Below are positions 43,085 to 55,330 of a stretch of 64,000 nt of DNA, piece after piece. Numbering within the stretch: position 1 is the first letter of the stretch; every line of letters begins with the position of its first letter. The notes below the pieces were generated by a model. The model saw only the letters and a list, made by a program, of their open reading frames with translations. It made no database searches and was not told the DNA's origin. Position numbers and translations under genes: made by a program. Origin of the DNA: Exophiala sp. HKRS030 (lineage: Eukaryota > Ascomycota > Eurotiomycetes > Chaetothyriales > Herpotrichiellaceae); NCBI GenBank assembly GCA_023897205.1, contig JAHWDD010000006.1:1240001-1304000 (forward strand). Reading direction: 5' to 3'.

Positions 43085-44239
43085 ATGTCAGCCATGAAAG
43101 GGATCTGGAAACGCATTCATTTACAGATTGAGCCACTGCAACGATCGTCCCATTGCCTGTCGGTCGTGGGAGACAACACTGCATGCGTTTTTGGTGGGGA
43201 ACTCGAACCGCGTAAACCGCGGGACAATGTGGTCTACTTGATCGATCTAGCGGACGCCACCGACAGCAGCACTGCTGCTGCTGCCGCTGCTGCTAATACT
43301 ATCCACGGTGGTGTCGAAGCGGTCAGCAGCACAAATGGCTCCTCCCCAAGCCCTCGAGTAGGCGCCGCCTCTACCAGCCTCGGTGGGAGATTTTACTGTT
43401 TCGGCGGTCGAGGCGGAGTTTCCATGACTTGCCTACAATCCAATGGATCATTCGACGTTTTCGACAAGTCCACTTCTTCGTGGTCAGTTATGAATCCCGC
43501 CAATTCCCATTGTGGTGGTGGGGGTGGCGGAGGAGGAGGAGGAGGAGGAGGAGACCACCCGTGTCCTGAAGACCGCTCGTACCACTCCATGACCTCGGAC
43601 AATGTCGACAAGATTTATCTGCACGCCGGATGTCCTGCCCAAGGTAGATTGAACGATTTGTGGGAATTCGACACGACCACGCTGAAATGGAGACAACTTC
43701 CATCGGCACCTGGTGGTGGTGGTGGTGGTCGAGGGGGAGCGAGTATCGCGTATTCCTCCACCAAGGGCAAGCGCAAGCTGTACCGTGTCAACGGGTTTGA
43801 CGGTCAGGTCGAGCAAGGCGGCGCCGTCGACGTTTACGATGTCGATGACGCGACCTGGTCCAGTGTCGAATACAAACCCGACGGCGTGGAAGGCCCCGAG
43901 CCGAGGAGCGTGGCGACCCTCGTCCCCGTCAGGACCGCCGCCTCGGGCGGTGGTGAGCTGTTGGTGACAATGTTCGGTGAAGGGTCGCCCAGTGACCTGG
44001 GCCATGCCGGGGCCGGCCGCATGTTTTCCGACGTCTGGGCGTTCGACACGACCACCGGAAAGTGGTGCCGTGTGGAATGCCCGCCGGGGGAGCCCGCTCC
44101 GGCCGGTCGAGGTTGGTTCGACGCCGATGTTTGGCCCGGTGGTGAAGGTGAGAAGGAGGGGGACCGAGTCGTGATCCACGGAGGTTTACACGACAGCAAT
44201 CGACGACTGGACGACATGTGGGTACTGCAAATACTCTGA
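43085..44239 (+). CDS. Kelch-repeat protein
   Basis: A single exon of 384 residues from the ATG at 43085 (MSAMKGIWKRIHLQIEPLQR). Kelch blades show as CLSVVGDNTACVFGGE, STSLGGRFYCFGGRGG, DKIYLHAGCPAQGRLNDLWE, LYRVNGFDGQVEQGGAVDVY and DRVVIHGGLHDSNRRLDDMW. These predict a five- to six-bladed propeller. The shape and repeat order recall fungal proteins annotated as nitrile-specifier-like, but this gives no proven reaction. A polyglycine run of 13 residues (about 143-155) is coded by GGT/GGA repeats, and a polyalanine run precedes it. It is followed 183 bp later by the 3' end of a Dal5-type permease. Protein-interaction or small-molecule role unknown. Confidence 0.87.
   Translation: MSAMKGIWKRIHLQIEPLQRSSHCLSVVGDNTACVFGGELEPRKPRDNVVYLIDLADATDSSTAAAAAAANTIHGGVEAVSSTNGSSPSPRVGAASTSLGGRFYCFGGRGGVSMTCLQSNGSFDVFDKSTSSWSVMNPANSHCGGGGGGGGGGGGGDHPCPEDRSYHSMTSDNVDKIYLHAGCPAQGRLNDLWEFDTTTLKWRQLPSAPGGGGGGRGGASIAYSSTKGKRKLYRVNGFDGQVEQGGAVDVYDVDDATWSSVEYKPDGVEGPEPRSVATLVPVRTAASGGGELLVTMFGEGSPSDLGHAGAGRMFSDVWAFDTTTGKWCRVECPPGEPAPAGRGWFDADVWPGGEGEKEGDRVVIHGGLHDSNRRLDDMWVLQIL
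43511..43553. repeat. GGT/GGA trinucleotide tract inside the kelch gene
   Basis: The coding sequence changes from GGT to an almost pure GGA run (43529-43553), encoding 13 consecutive glycines between two kelch blades. Such tracts change length easily by slippage. On the opposite strand it gives a spurious polyproline frame. Confidence 0.85.
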
Positions 44240-44422
44240 CCTCGCACGTTGATACACGTATGTTCACAGACTTTCTGCTATCTGTACAAGATTGTTCTAG
44301 GGAGAGTGAGAGTAGTATCTCGGTGGAGCTAATTTGGATGGAGCTAATTTGGATGGTTTTCTTCCAAAAGTCAAAAAGAAAAGCCTCTTCCACTCTCAAT
44401 TGGTCTCCTTTTGGTCCTCTTC

Positions 44423-46500
44423 CTACTCGTTCTCCTCCTGTTCGTCATAGTCAATTCTCGCCAGACCCTTGTCATCCCAGATTCTTTTGATCAGTAGGGC
44501 GGTGGCGCCAGCGATGAACATGAAGGTGGTCATGACCGCAAAGCCCATTATATACCTCGGGGCGTCGTGGGAAGGCCAGATGAAAGATCCGTAAACGGAA
44601 GCCAAGTTGCCTTTGTACAAAGAGCAAAGGGGTTAGCAAAACTAGTGTCCGTTCTCTATAAAAGGGGGTGTATATCGAAACTTCTTACCGAAACCGTTAA
44701 TGACGGGGACAGACACAGCACGTCTCTCTCGACCGGGGAACATGGTGACTTCCCAACTGATCAATAAAGGCACACAGCATTGTACCCCTGCGAAACCGAA
44801 ACAGATAAAAGCGTAGCGGACGGAGAAGTTTTTGCTGGCCGCGCAGATGATGAAAGAGACCACAGCCAGGATAGCGCAACCCACGACGTGGTATGCCTTT
44901 TTTCCGGTATAATCGGCCGAGTAACCCATGATCAAATTGATGACCAAAGTCACGGCGTAAATGGGTACGGTCATGACTGTGGAGAGAGAGCGCGTCAGCG
45001 TCAGCATTAACGGACAACGATACAATGTATGCGGTGATCTTACACTGCACCATGCGACCTTTGTAACCCAACGCACCCATTAGGGTTGGAAAGAAATATG
45101 AGACCGTGCCCGAAGCCAAGATTGTATTCAAGGAGAGCATGAACAGCTGTGTAGGTTGTCAGCGTCATTCTCTGCGTGTTAAGAGAGTGAATTTTGTCGC
45201 TACTCACCCACATCTTCCAATCTTTGATGGACAATACTATAGCCTTTTTATAGGACATTTTCTTGTCTAGATCCTCTCTGAGTATCAATCGAGTCGTGGC
45301 CAGCTTTCTCTCTGCCTCGGAAAGCCATTTTGTGTTTGTCGGATAGTCTTTTTAAATAGCAATTAGCAAGCTCCAACTTTCCGACATTTTTTTCTTCTGG
45401 GGTTCTGGAGCCACAAACATACCAGGTAAGAGGAGGTATGCAACGAAACCGGCAATAACGGTTCCAAGACCTTCAATAATGAATAGCCTGGTGATTAAGA
45501 ATAGTAAGTACAAGTGTTTTGCAAGGCAAGGGTTAGGTTTATTCTCACCATTTCCATCCACGTACTCCTCCAACCCCTTCCATTCCGTCAATGATACCAC
45601 CAGCAAGTAGGCCACCAAAGGCTCCAGCTAGGATAGTTCCGGTATAGAAGATTGCAATACGTTTTGATAACTCTGAGGGCTAGGGTACGATAACGTCAGC
45701 ATCTTCCCTGTGAAAAAGGGGGTTTTTTCCCATAGATTGGTATGGAGAGTGACTTACTTTATACCAGCAAGAAAGCACGAGCATGACTCCTGGGAAGAAC
45801 CCAGCCTCTAGGAAGCCAAGAGCAATACGAAAAGCAATCAAACCCCCTAGACTGTGTATACCTTTGACGGAGACTGAGATTGCTCCCTATATAGACAGAC
45901 ACCTTTGTTAAATTGAGTCAAGAATTAAACAAGAATGACACACACTCACCCACGCAATCATGATGCTCGGTAAGAAAAGGCTTGGTTTCGTCCTGGCCAA
46001 GACCATAACGGCAGGAGGTTCGAACAACAAATACGCCTTGGATACCAAAAAAGGTCAGAAATGTTTTGTCGGGAGAGAGGGAAACAAAGCACTCACGACG
46101 AAGAAAATGGAAAGAACAAGTGAGTAATCGGAAGAACTCAACTTGAGGTCCTCTTCCATTCCTCCAACTTTGGCATTCTATTTTTTCATGTCAGCGAAAG
46201 AGTCAATTTCGTAGGTTCATTTATTCACGGGTGTTTTATGTGCTTGTGTGTGGGAGCTGGCATTTGGAAAAGGGACTCTGCACTTACGCCAATGTTTGTT
46301 CTGTCGAGGTAATTGAAGACATACATGGCCCACAAGATCGGGATCAGATGCATGTCGATCTTCCTGACCAGTTTCTTTTCTTCCTCGGTACCCTCGACGT
46401 AACCAGAAGTGGGTGGTTCGACAACTTTGGAGTCGCCGCCATGCAAGGCGAGCTCCTGGTCGCAATGCTGGACGTCGAGTTTCTGGTCAAGAGAAGACAT
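44423..46500 (-). CDS. MFS permease, Dal5/TNA1-type, ten exons
   Basis: Ten exons keep frame: 46500-46288, 46177-46097, 46036-45950, 45886-45758, 45679-45549, 45487-45423, 45347-45208, 45146-45044, 44976-44689 and 44610-44423, giving 474 residues. All introns are GT-AG and 50-112 bp. The motif NYLDRTNIGNAKVGG spans the first junction. Further pieces are AYLLFEPPAVMVLARTKPSL, GFLEAGFFPGVMLVLSCWYK, DYPTNTKWLSEAERKLATTR and GNLASVYGSFIWPSHDAPRY. This is an anion:cation symporter of the allantoate/nicotinate class with about 12 helices in the plasma membrane. The following 604 bp separate it from the 3' end of an Aro80-like regulator on the same strand. Substrate unknown. Confidence 0.93.
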
Positions 46501-47104
46501 GGTTGTACTGTGGTAGTCAACTTGTTGGCGGGCCCTTGGGGGCTATTGCAAACAAGCTGCGGTCTGAAATTCGAGTTGAAGCCAAAGAAGTGTTCGACAA
46601 CTGACAAAAGAAACTATGGCCTATGAGTATGGGCCATCCTGGGTCTTTGTATGTCGAGCGTGGGGAATTCCTATCTGGGGCCCCAGCAAATTGAGTGACC
46701 ATTTGCTCGGTAGGAAATGTCCCAAATCTGAATTGACCGAATCGATAAATAGGAAATCGTTGCAAAATCCGTCACTTTAGGAGCATTGGCATCGACGGTC
46801 GTCGGGTAGAGGCGGTCACATACCAAAGTGTAAATAGCGAGTCATGATAATGATTTGCCAGAACGCTTCATCAGCCAAGTTTGAAAAGGGCCGAAAGTAA
46901 CCGGAATTATCCGCGCAAAGAAGTATTTGCCTAACGAGTAGTTTTCTACTTTGGAAGAATATTCAGGAGTTTCTCATTGGCCACTTGCTTCTACATGCGA
47001 AGCGTATGTCTTTGTGACTCTTTGCGAGATTGGACAAGAGATTGGACGGCATTGCTTCCTATTATACCATTGTGGATGGCTTCACGATGTGCTAATCTCG
47101 CAAT
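46501..47104. other. Permease promoter region
   Basis: 604 bp upstream of the ten-exon permease and downstream of the Aro80-like regulator. Several CGG/CCG triplets occur but no clear paired zinc-cluster site. No gene seen. Confidence 0.4.
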
Positions 47105-50054
47105 TCAATTCAAGGCCGTCGGAGTGAATCCGTCCCAAAACCCTCTATCATCATAGTTGAAGAGCGAAGCCAAAAGATCCGACGTGGGCAAACTCGTAGG
47201 GAGATCGTTGTTGTTAATTTCGGTGTAAGGCGGTAGTGTGATGTCCGGCTGCTCTGATTCAAGCCCAAATACGGCATCAAAATCGGCGGCGAGATCCTGT
47301 AGCGGCCGCTCCACAATGAATGGAGACTCGCGACTTGCCAGAAAAGTAGGCAGGTCCGGATCGTTCGAACGGGGCTTGACTCCGGCGCCAGTATCAGCCG
47401 AGTTGGGGTTGGGCACCGGAGGATCTATGCCCGGTGAGGGCGGACAGGTGACCCCGGGAGTCTGGATGTCGCTGTCGCGAGATATCCGCCTCAAGAGAGC
47501 ATCAAGAGCAGTCGAGTTGCGGACAGCAGGATGTCTGGGGTCCGACGAGGCCATTGACATGCACCTGATAAGGGCTCGGATCAGGTGGAGAATGGCTCTT
47601 TTCTGCGATGGGGGTATAGGAACAATCACGGCCGTCTTCAGCAGGAATACACCTGCGTGGCTGAAGAAGAGAAAGAACCGAAGAGGAAGACACGCCAAAG
47701 CCTAGGAATTGTATCAAGATTAGCACAGTGATATGACTGTTGACATGAGAGTCGGCACAGGCTTAATCTTACTCCAGTAGGTTGAAACCTGCCTATAGCC
47801 AAGCGTAGGATATCGGCCTATGAAACAATGAAGAGATGGTCAGTCATCTTGGAGACCTTGGGATAAGTGATTCATGGTTGATTATCGTACCGCAGCATTC
47901 ATTGCCTCAATGATGAATCGGGCGTCCACGCTACCCATGAGCCCCGTAGGAAAGTAATCCAACGGCCGACGACCATCGTTGCAGCTTTCTGCTCTTTGCA
48001 TATGACCTTGTAAGGAGAAGGAATAGATGTAAAGACGTAGGTGATGCTTTAGAGGGAAAGAGGCGCCTTGTCAGTCTTCTCGTCTAGTCGAGTCGTTGTG
48101 AGGTTGAACTTGGGAGAGCGCAAAGTAACTCACAAATGATATCCACACGCATTCATTGATCGGATGCGTTCGCCATGGTTTCTTCTGCCATCTATTGCGG
48201 ACTGCGGACAGTGCTAATACGTCGTTATGTTGGTTGAGTAATGCCTCACGAACGAATGTCGCGATATATATATTGCCACTTACCTTCCGTGAACTCATCA
48301 ATGTGCTTGTAGTAGTGCTCGGCTTTGGCGATGGCGAGCGAATGGCTTCTCGATGGATACAAGAGGTCGTGAGCATTACTCAACACCTGGGTTATGTGCA
48401 TGAGACATTGCAGATATGCGGCGTAATCGTCTTGGTGACCTTCGATCTCGCGCATCTGAGGAAAGTCATCGGCCGGGTTGAAGTGCAGGTGCTGTATAGT
48501 CATCCCAGGACCTGTTTGGTCACAGCGGTCCATTAGTTGTGTCCTCTGCGAAAATTGCCAACAAATCCATCTCATTGTTGCAGATCCCCCTTGCTTGGAT
48601 GTTCGTGTCCGGTGCCATGAAATAGACATGATACTCACTTCGATGCCAGAATGGTTTCCCGACACGAATCGATATTTGTCGATCGAGCAAGAAGCAATCT
48701 GGATGTCAGAATCGCCTGTTAGTTGACTATGCATTCAATCAGGCGTGACGGGAGGGGCAGCTCACAAGACCACACAATCTTCCCTCTCGCACGATCCTCG
48801 AAATTTTTCTCCTCGATATCATCCGGCTGCATGACTAGTTGTTCTAATCCCAATAGGTAGCCTAGGCGGACGGCCTGGGAGGAGGAATTAGCATCATGAG
48901 ATATTTTGATCTCTCCTGTGTTCAGCTCACGGTGCCGACCGTCATCCAGCACATTCGATCTTCGAATCTCAATCCCGTGCTGTGGCCCATATTTGGTGGA
49001 TACTCTAGAAACACGTCAACACATTTACTGTAAGTAAATGGATTGAACAAGGGAATTACTGTACCCGAGAGGAGTAGTAACCCCTCAATCATCTCAAGAG
49101 ACTCATTTGTTCCCTTGATTGCGACCTCTGCGAAGACCCGCTCCACCCTTCGCCACAAAAGCTGATGCAGATTATGTTCCCCTAACAGCCCGGTGGTGAC
49201 CACGAGGATTGCAGCAGTGAAATGTGGCTCTCGCCCCGCCATGTTGAGGATGTGCTCTGACGTCGTCGGCATCCTTTCATACGGGATAAGTGGCATAATA
49301 GGATGTAGAGAGTTAAGATAGAAGTTGAAGAGTCTGAAGAGTGTCGCCTCGTCGATAAATCCTTCACGAAGCAGAAAAAATTCCTGTCTAGAGGAGGCAT
49401 CGCCATGGCCGTCCGCCGTGCCGGATTGCTCCAAGTGCATCGGTGTTCGATCCTGGTCCAATAGTCGTATAGCATCAGATGTGTTCCTCAGAGGAAACCT
49501 TGCCAGATCTTGACTCGCCAAATGCTCATCGTGCCGTGGCAGTGGTCCATGGCTCTGCCTCTCTGCCGAGACAGGAATTCTCGTTGTGGCCCCTTCATCA
49601 TCTCCCGTAACAGGATCGAAAGACTCTGTAAATGTCGTCTGCCAGATGGATGGCGCTTCTCTGTTGCCAAGGTAGGAGAAATTGAAATTGTTGTTGCTGT
49701 TTGTGGTGGCCGTTTCCGTACCAAGTTCACTTGATGTCCTTACATTACGCACAGATTTCTTTGGAGGCCGGCCCTTTCGCTTCTTCTCCGGTAGCACTGG
49801 ACAGCAGTACTGTAAGTGCGGGCATCCGGGTGTGTATGAGAACTCATTGACCTACCACAAATCAGACTGGCTCTACGGCAGGCATCACATGGTAATTTGG
49901 GCTTTGCTGGATCCCCCAAACTGCACTTTTGTTTCTTCTGCCGACAGCTCTCGCATGCCTGGTAAACTCGCTTGAACGTCGGACCATCAACCGATGTATC
50001 CTGGGAAGTCTTCGGTCCGCGCTTGTGATGCATCGCATCCACACTACTGGGCAT
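47105..50054 (-). CDS. Zn2Cys6 transcription factor, Aro80-like
   Basis: Nine exons keep frame: 50054-49856, 49796-48931, 48874-48766, 48698-48639, 48511-48284, 48213-48134, 48046-47891, 47817-47773 and 47701-47105, giving 779 residues. The zinc cluster VYQACESCRQKKQKCSLGDP, then PCDACRRASLICG has the wide third spacing (C-x11-C) of the Aro80 branch. Basic residues follow (LPEKKRKGRPPKK). The regulatory domain includes FNFYLNSLHPIMPLIPYERM, and SYCFLLDRQISIRVGKPFWH restored by splicing into SPGMTIQHLH. The last exon has LACLPLRFFLFFSHAGVFLL and an acidic tail. Aro80 controls aromatic amino-acid catabolism in yeast, but filamentous fungi carry many paralogues with other targets. The neighbouring permease and P450 are plausible targets. 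Confidence 0.92.
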
Positions 50055-50546
50055 TCTGACCGATCAGAATGTTCCGAGCAGAGCATGAGAGAACAGCCAG
50101 ATACAGCCAGACCTAGTACCGAAATGAGGGGATTGACCTCGGTCGAACGATGAAATTTAGTTGCCAATCTCGGTAGCAGATGGTCCGGCCATGTCTGGTG
50201 ATAGCGGATTAAGAAGAGGTTATGGCCGTTAGTAGCCGAGATTTTGTCTTGGTAGGGCCTTCAGTCCAGGGTCCTGGAACACGAAGTCTTTACTGTGGCA
50301 ATCAAGCTCTCCGATTATTCGTAGTGCGATACACTTGGTGTTGTTTGTGAGCGATCAGCGGATAATGTGGCGATATACTACCTATGTAGATTCGAGAAAG
50401 TCCATACGATAGATCTTGGTCTTAAAAATTGTGACATCTATGAGAGATGAATAATTTATAGATTTGGCAGACTACACTGTCATTGTAGCCAAGTGTTCCT
50501 CGCCAACAACGGATCTTCAGGAGTTTACTTCCTTTACTCCAAGTCT
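50055..50546. other. Intergenic, nothing recognised
   Basis: 492 bp between the Aro80-like gene start and the 3' end of the P450 gene. AT-rich around 50430-50470. No open frame of interest and no clear motif. Confidence 0.4.
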
Positions 50547-52588
50547 TCAAGTTGTTTTCCTTTCTCTCACACGCATTGGAAGACCACCTTGAATGCCCTG
50601 TAAACCAGATTAGCCGCTACGTTCGTCCAATACCGTCACTAGAAAGGGCAAGAACAGTACCATATTCAGTGCAGCGAGTGGTTTGTATAACCTGCTGTCA
50701 TCCGATAGAATGATGTCGAAGCGCTGGAGAATGGCTACGGTAATGGTGATGCCCTCGTACGTAGCTAGTGGACGTCCAAGACAGCTGCGTGGCCCAGCAT
50801 TCCACGCATGATATTCTGGAAGAGAGTGTTGTCAGCAATGCCAGAGAAGATACGTAGTCTTTGAGGGGTGCATCTTATGTACTTACTAAATGGGCTGTAA
50901 GTGATACTTTCTCCATTTTCATTCAACCATCGGTATGGGTCGAAGATGGCCGCGTCCTTACCCCAAATCTCTGGCATACGGGCCATGACATAGTTCTGGT
51001 AACTAACAACGTCGCCCCTGCGCGATGTCAATCAGTTCCACCTTGACAACCCGTGAGGATAGAAGAGACAACTTACTTCTTCACCCGACGAGGAGGAATA
51101 CTCAGCTCGGGTACAGCAGGGAGAATATCGTCTTCAGCCGCTTCCAACTGACCGGCCGGAGAGACCGTGTTGAGTCGAGTGCACTCGTCCCACATGGCAT
51201 TCGTAAATCGTAATCTCTACATGGAACACAAGATCAGTCTGAGGATTTCGGTAGTCCAATCATCATTTCACTACTTGACTTACCGGCGCATCTGCATAGT
51301 TCAAGAAACCATCAGCAAAGCCAAGGTCCTCAACCTCGGCTCGAATTTTGCTCAGAGCATCAAGATGTTGGTTGTCTCTGTGGTGAATTTCCTTGACAAA
51401 CCACGAGGTATTGAACGTCGTCGTGTCACCTATGTTCATGGCATGTTATTGACAGCTTCCAGTCTGCACGGGGTAGGACTCACGGCCAGCAGATAGAATT
51501 GAGAACACCATTCCACCTAGAGTATATTTATCGGTGGTCGTCTGCATAAATAGGTCCAAAAGGTCGACACCGTTGTCTGGATTAGGCTTGTAACCGTTCT
51601 TCATTGCTTCGAGTCGTTTTTCGATCAGGAAATCAATCTGTTTGTAAAACAATTCCACGGCTCTCTTTGTGGTTTTGTTCTCTCCAGAGCGCATCTCTGT
51701 CATTCGCCAAAGTGGATCGCGTCTCCTGCGGTCAAAAACTATATCAAGGGTACATTAGCCATTGGGGCGAAACCTCGAGGTGGTATAAACAAGAATCACT
51801 TACGATGAACAGCTTGATCAAATGCCTCGACGTAATCTGGTTTCGATTCTAGACTTTTTGGATCGTCCGACATGATATCCAAGGCAAGCCTGTCCTCGTG
51901 AAAAGCGATTCGAAGAAAGAGACAGAACATGAAACGGCCCATAAGTTCCTGGAAGTCGAACTCCTTCTCCTGCTTAGCCAAGTTCGAGAGTAGACGCATA
52001 AGGATGTCCAGCCAATAGTGAACCGATTGAGTGATATGGGTCTCGAAGTTGCGTTTGCTGAATGCACGAGTAGCTGCTTTACGCTGTGTGTGCCATTCCG
52101 GCCCATCAGCAACGAATATGCCGCCTCTATGGAGCGATCCAAAAACATTCCTCGTGAACGCCCCGCGGATGTAATTCTTGCTGTTGTGTTTCTGGATATG
52201 CTCGAGATAAGTGGGATGGTTGATGATATGCATCCGAAAGAAGGGGATTGTCATTTCATACGCGGGTCCATACCGCTGGTACAGAGAGTACCAGGCCTCG
52301 CAGCTGGCAGCGCCGTTTGTCTTTAACTCCTGGAGACTCCCAGTGAAAGGTTTTCCTTTGGGACCGGCAATCAATTTCGAATTGGCAGAGGACGATGTCC
52401 AAATACCCCTTTTGCGGTAAGTCCAGCAAATCCCTGCACGGTGTTTAGCAATCGATGACTACAGCCTTGCGAAGAATAAGCGGGAACTCACATGTGATCG
52501 TTAGAAGAACTATAACGCCGATGTATCTGAGTCCTTCGATGTACGAGATCTCTAGCATTCGGAGATGATTTCTGATATCGGGAAACAT
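50547..52588 (-). CDS. Cytochrome P450 monooxygenase, eight exons
   Basis: Exons 52588-52492, 52433-51804, 51738-51484, 51429-51284, 51216-51077, 51017-50887, 50815-50661 and 50597-50547 give 534 residues. An N-terminal membrane anchor (GLRYIGVIVLLTITWICWTY) precedes RKRGIW. Later motifs: the C-helix region GPEWHTQRKAATRAF; the I-helix ILSAGRDTTTF, assembled over an intron; the K-helix ExxR in DECTRLNTVSP; a PERF-like DPYRWL; and the haem loop YHAWNAGPRSCLGRPLA, also split by an intron. The AGRDTT and NAGPRxCLG forms are typical of the CYP52/CYP86-like fungal clan, often fatty-acid or alkane hydroxylases, but the substrate cannot be told. ER membrane, needing a P450 reductase. Upstream and same strand as the Aro80-like regulator. 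Confidence 0.93.
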
Positions 52589-53944
52589 TTTGTTTTGTGA
52601 ACGACAATGATGGTGAGCGTGAGAATAATGATCGCTTTAACTAGATGCAAATGGGAACTTATCATAAGGAATTCGAACATAGCTAGAACGATTGCTCTCC
52701 CGAAAGCAATGCATTTATGAAATCAGTCGAATGCATATCTGAGGATGAAGTGTGAGATCACTTCAGTGCTTAAGGGCCGCAAGTATCCGGAAAGTGGGCG
52801 CTCTTTCGTTTGGTTCCCTCCCGAGGGTTGTAACTTTAGGGGCATAAACAACCTATAATTCGGTATACATGTAACCTCGTGGCAATTCCATGATGGCTGT
52901 ACGTCGGCCAATCTCTCTTTTGTTCAATTCTCGAGAAATCGAACCGAGTGACAGGATCTCGGCTAGAGAGCTGTCTATGGAGACATCCATGAAATCGATT
53001 GATGGAGCTAGACCTTGATTACTGTTCATTCAACCAGGCTGGCAAGAGGAACACAACAGTCTCATTTTTCGATCGTCGAAAAGATCACAAGGAACCCTTA
53101 TGCAGTTGTTGGTGCCACATCGACGAGCTGATGGATTTCCAGAGTGCTTGGTGCTGGCCGAGGACAGATGATAAGAACGAAGGATGCCCATCGCCACACA
53201 AGTACCGCCTGGGCGGACTTCTACGTACCCGCTCTATTCATGAGAGTACGCGATGAATCCAGCCATGATCTGGATGAGGCACTGAACATCGCTACCTAGG
53301 TAGTATCATCCGCACTCTTCCTGTACGTACATTTCCGCGGTAGGATGGATAGGTGTTGTACGTATTCGCATTCGGGGAGCTGTAGTCCAACCTCCGAGAT
53401 CAGCCAGCTATGTATTGGGTAGATCTAGATGTAGGTAAGTAATGCCAATCCCCCCTGTTGCATCACCCCAAACAATAAGGGCGGGCACCAATGACAAACC
53501 AAAATACAGGGGCTCAAAGCAGCCCGGGCTCTTGGGGGGAGCGACCGGCGGCTCTGCCTTATTTCCCTAGGACCTTACCATACAGAGGGAGATCGGGTAG
53601 TAGTTTTCGAAGATACCCAGCGGCTTGCGGCTATGACCACCCAAAAAAAGAGTGGTGACGCACCGGCCAGAAAACCGAATCGTTCGTCGGATCTCAACTA
53701 ATAAAGTCTTGTTGGTGTCATACACTCCGCATATTTCAAACGGCGATTGCCCGGACACCCATAAAACCCTCAGAGCGAGATTTCGAATCTGCGGAGAATG
53801 AAAAAATAAATAAACTATTCGACATGAATTGAGGAGCCGAAGATAACAATGACCGAAATACAGATATTGGCGGTGGCATAATAATAAAATGATGCTCATA
53901 GATTGTTGATCGTCTCGACATCTTCGACAGCAGCAACAACAGCA
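52589..53944. other. Divergent spacer between P450 and the TDT exporter
   Basis: About 1.36 kb, the longest gene-free stretch. TAGGTA/CTACCTAGGTA-type motifs cluster at 53295-53440, similar to the spacer at 6.2-6.5 kb. The open frame at 52999-53256 has no homology I can see. No transposon ends found. Confidence 0.4.
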
Positions 53945-55330
53945 ATGACAGTCGAAGAAGAAACTGAAGAGCGCGTGGAAGATGGGGACGCCGGTTACCC
54001 AGATTCTCCCGACCGAACCCAACGCGATCCTGAACGCAATGACAAGAAGGCCGATTCATCCAGGAGGAGTGCATTTCGTGCTCTCGTCCAGGATTTCAAT
54101 CCAATATGGTACGTGTACACCCTACCTACCTATAGTCGCGGCTCTGCTGGCCGTGGCACTATGCATCTGCTTTGATCTGTTGATGATGACAGCAAACTAA
54201 TTCGACCACACGACAGGTTCACATGGTGTATGAATGCCGGTGTAATCGGTACTCTTCTCCATCAACTCCCATACCAATTTTCTGGGTTGAGAGTTCTTTC
54301 GACCGTCGCCTTCTGCATCGACCTGGTTCTGTACTTTGTTTTTTCAATCATATATACCCTCCACTTCCTCATTTATCGACGACAAGCGTACCTCGAGCTC
54401 ATCGGAAGCACGACGGAACTGTGTCTCTTGCCGTGCTGGTGCATCGCGTGGATGACACTCACCGCCTTCGTCAGCTTGACCGTCAGCAACGCACCGTGGG
54501 GCGGACACGCATTCACCCTCCTCGCCGTGGTGATGTGGTGGATCGCCACGGCGTGGATGTACGGCATGCTCTTTTTTGCGTTCGCCACGCTCATTCGGCA
54601 GCACACCATCATATCGCCTGATCAGCAACTGCCTGCCCTGATCATCATCCCGGCCGTGGGAGTTTCGACGCTCGCGCTGGTCGGCGCCGTCGTGGCGGAT
54701 CAATCGTACAACCTCTCCGCGAGACTCGCCGTGCCTATCATCATCATGTCGTTCTGCTCCGTGGGGATAGGTATCCTCCTGGGCTTGAAACTGTGCACGT
54801 ACCTGTTTCACCAACTGCTCGCCAAGGGTTGGCCTGCGCCGGCAAACACACCCACCTTGTTCATGTTCGTCGGACCAATGGGCCAGTCGGCCGCGGCGCT
54901 GCAGCTACTTGGGGCGGCGGCGAACTCACGCGGGGCGTTTGGAGACTATCACCGAGGAACGTTCCTGACCGGCACGGCGGCGAGCGTTCTCGAGGTCGTC
55001 TGTGTCCTTTTGGCGCTGTTCATGAGTGGACTGGGTACGATCTGGATGATCATAGCTTTTGTCGGAATGCTCGATCGTGCCTTTCATAGGGAGTTGATCT
55101 GGTCGCCGACTTGGAACGCCATCATTTTCCCGACAGGGACATTGGTCACGTCTTTGTTACTGCTGGCACAGGAGATGGATTCTCCGTTCTTTCGAGTGGT
55201 CACTGTCATCATCGTCATTTTTTTGGTGATTGTCTTCTTCATCAATCTAGCGTTCACTTTGACGAGGATATGGCAGGGGAAGCTGTTGATTGTTAAGCAA
55301 GATCCACGGGCTATCGCGAAAGACAAATAG
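53945..55330 (+). CDS. TDT-family exporter (SSU1/Mae1-like)
   Basis: Exons 53945-54108 and 54217-55330 (108-bp intron, GTACGT...ACAG) give 425 residues. The cytosolic N-terminus is acidic (MTVEEETEERVEDGDAGYPD). The junction restores NPIWFTWCMNAGVIGTLL, followed by HQLPYQFSGLRVLSTVAF, the start of the voltage-dependent anion channel/TDT family. About ten helices follow, among them LPALIIIPAVGVSTLALVGA and LFMFVGPMGQSAAALQLLGA. Fungal members include the SSU1 sulfite efflux pump and malate exporters. LHQLPYQF and GPMGQSAAAL fit SSU1 better than Mae1, which would make it a plasma-membrane sulfite exporter, though this is a tentative choice. The start uses the first ATG; an upstream in-frame TTG was rejected. 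Confidence 0.88.

Noticed and set aside
43484..44179. 231-residue minus-strand open frame rich in Pro, Thr and Arg
   Set aside because: Reverse of the kelch gene and its glycine tract; composition follows the repeat.
52999..53256. 85-residue open frame in the P450-TDT spacer
   Set aside because: Composition is not convincing (Cys/Trp-rich fragments), no domain, and flanked by motif-rich non-coding DNA.
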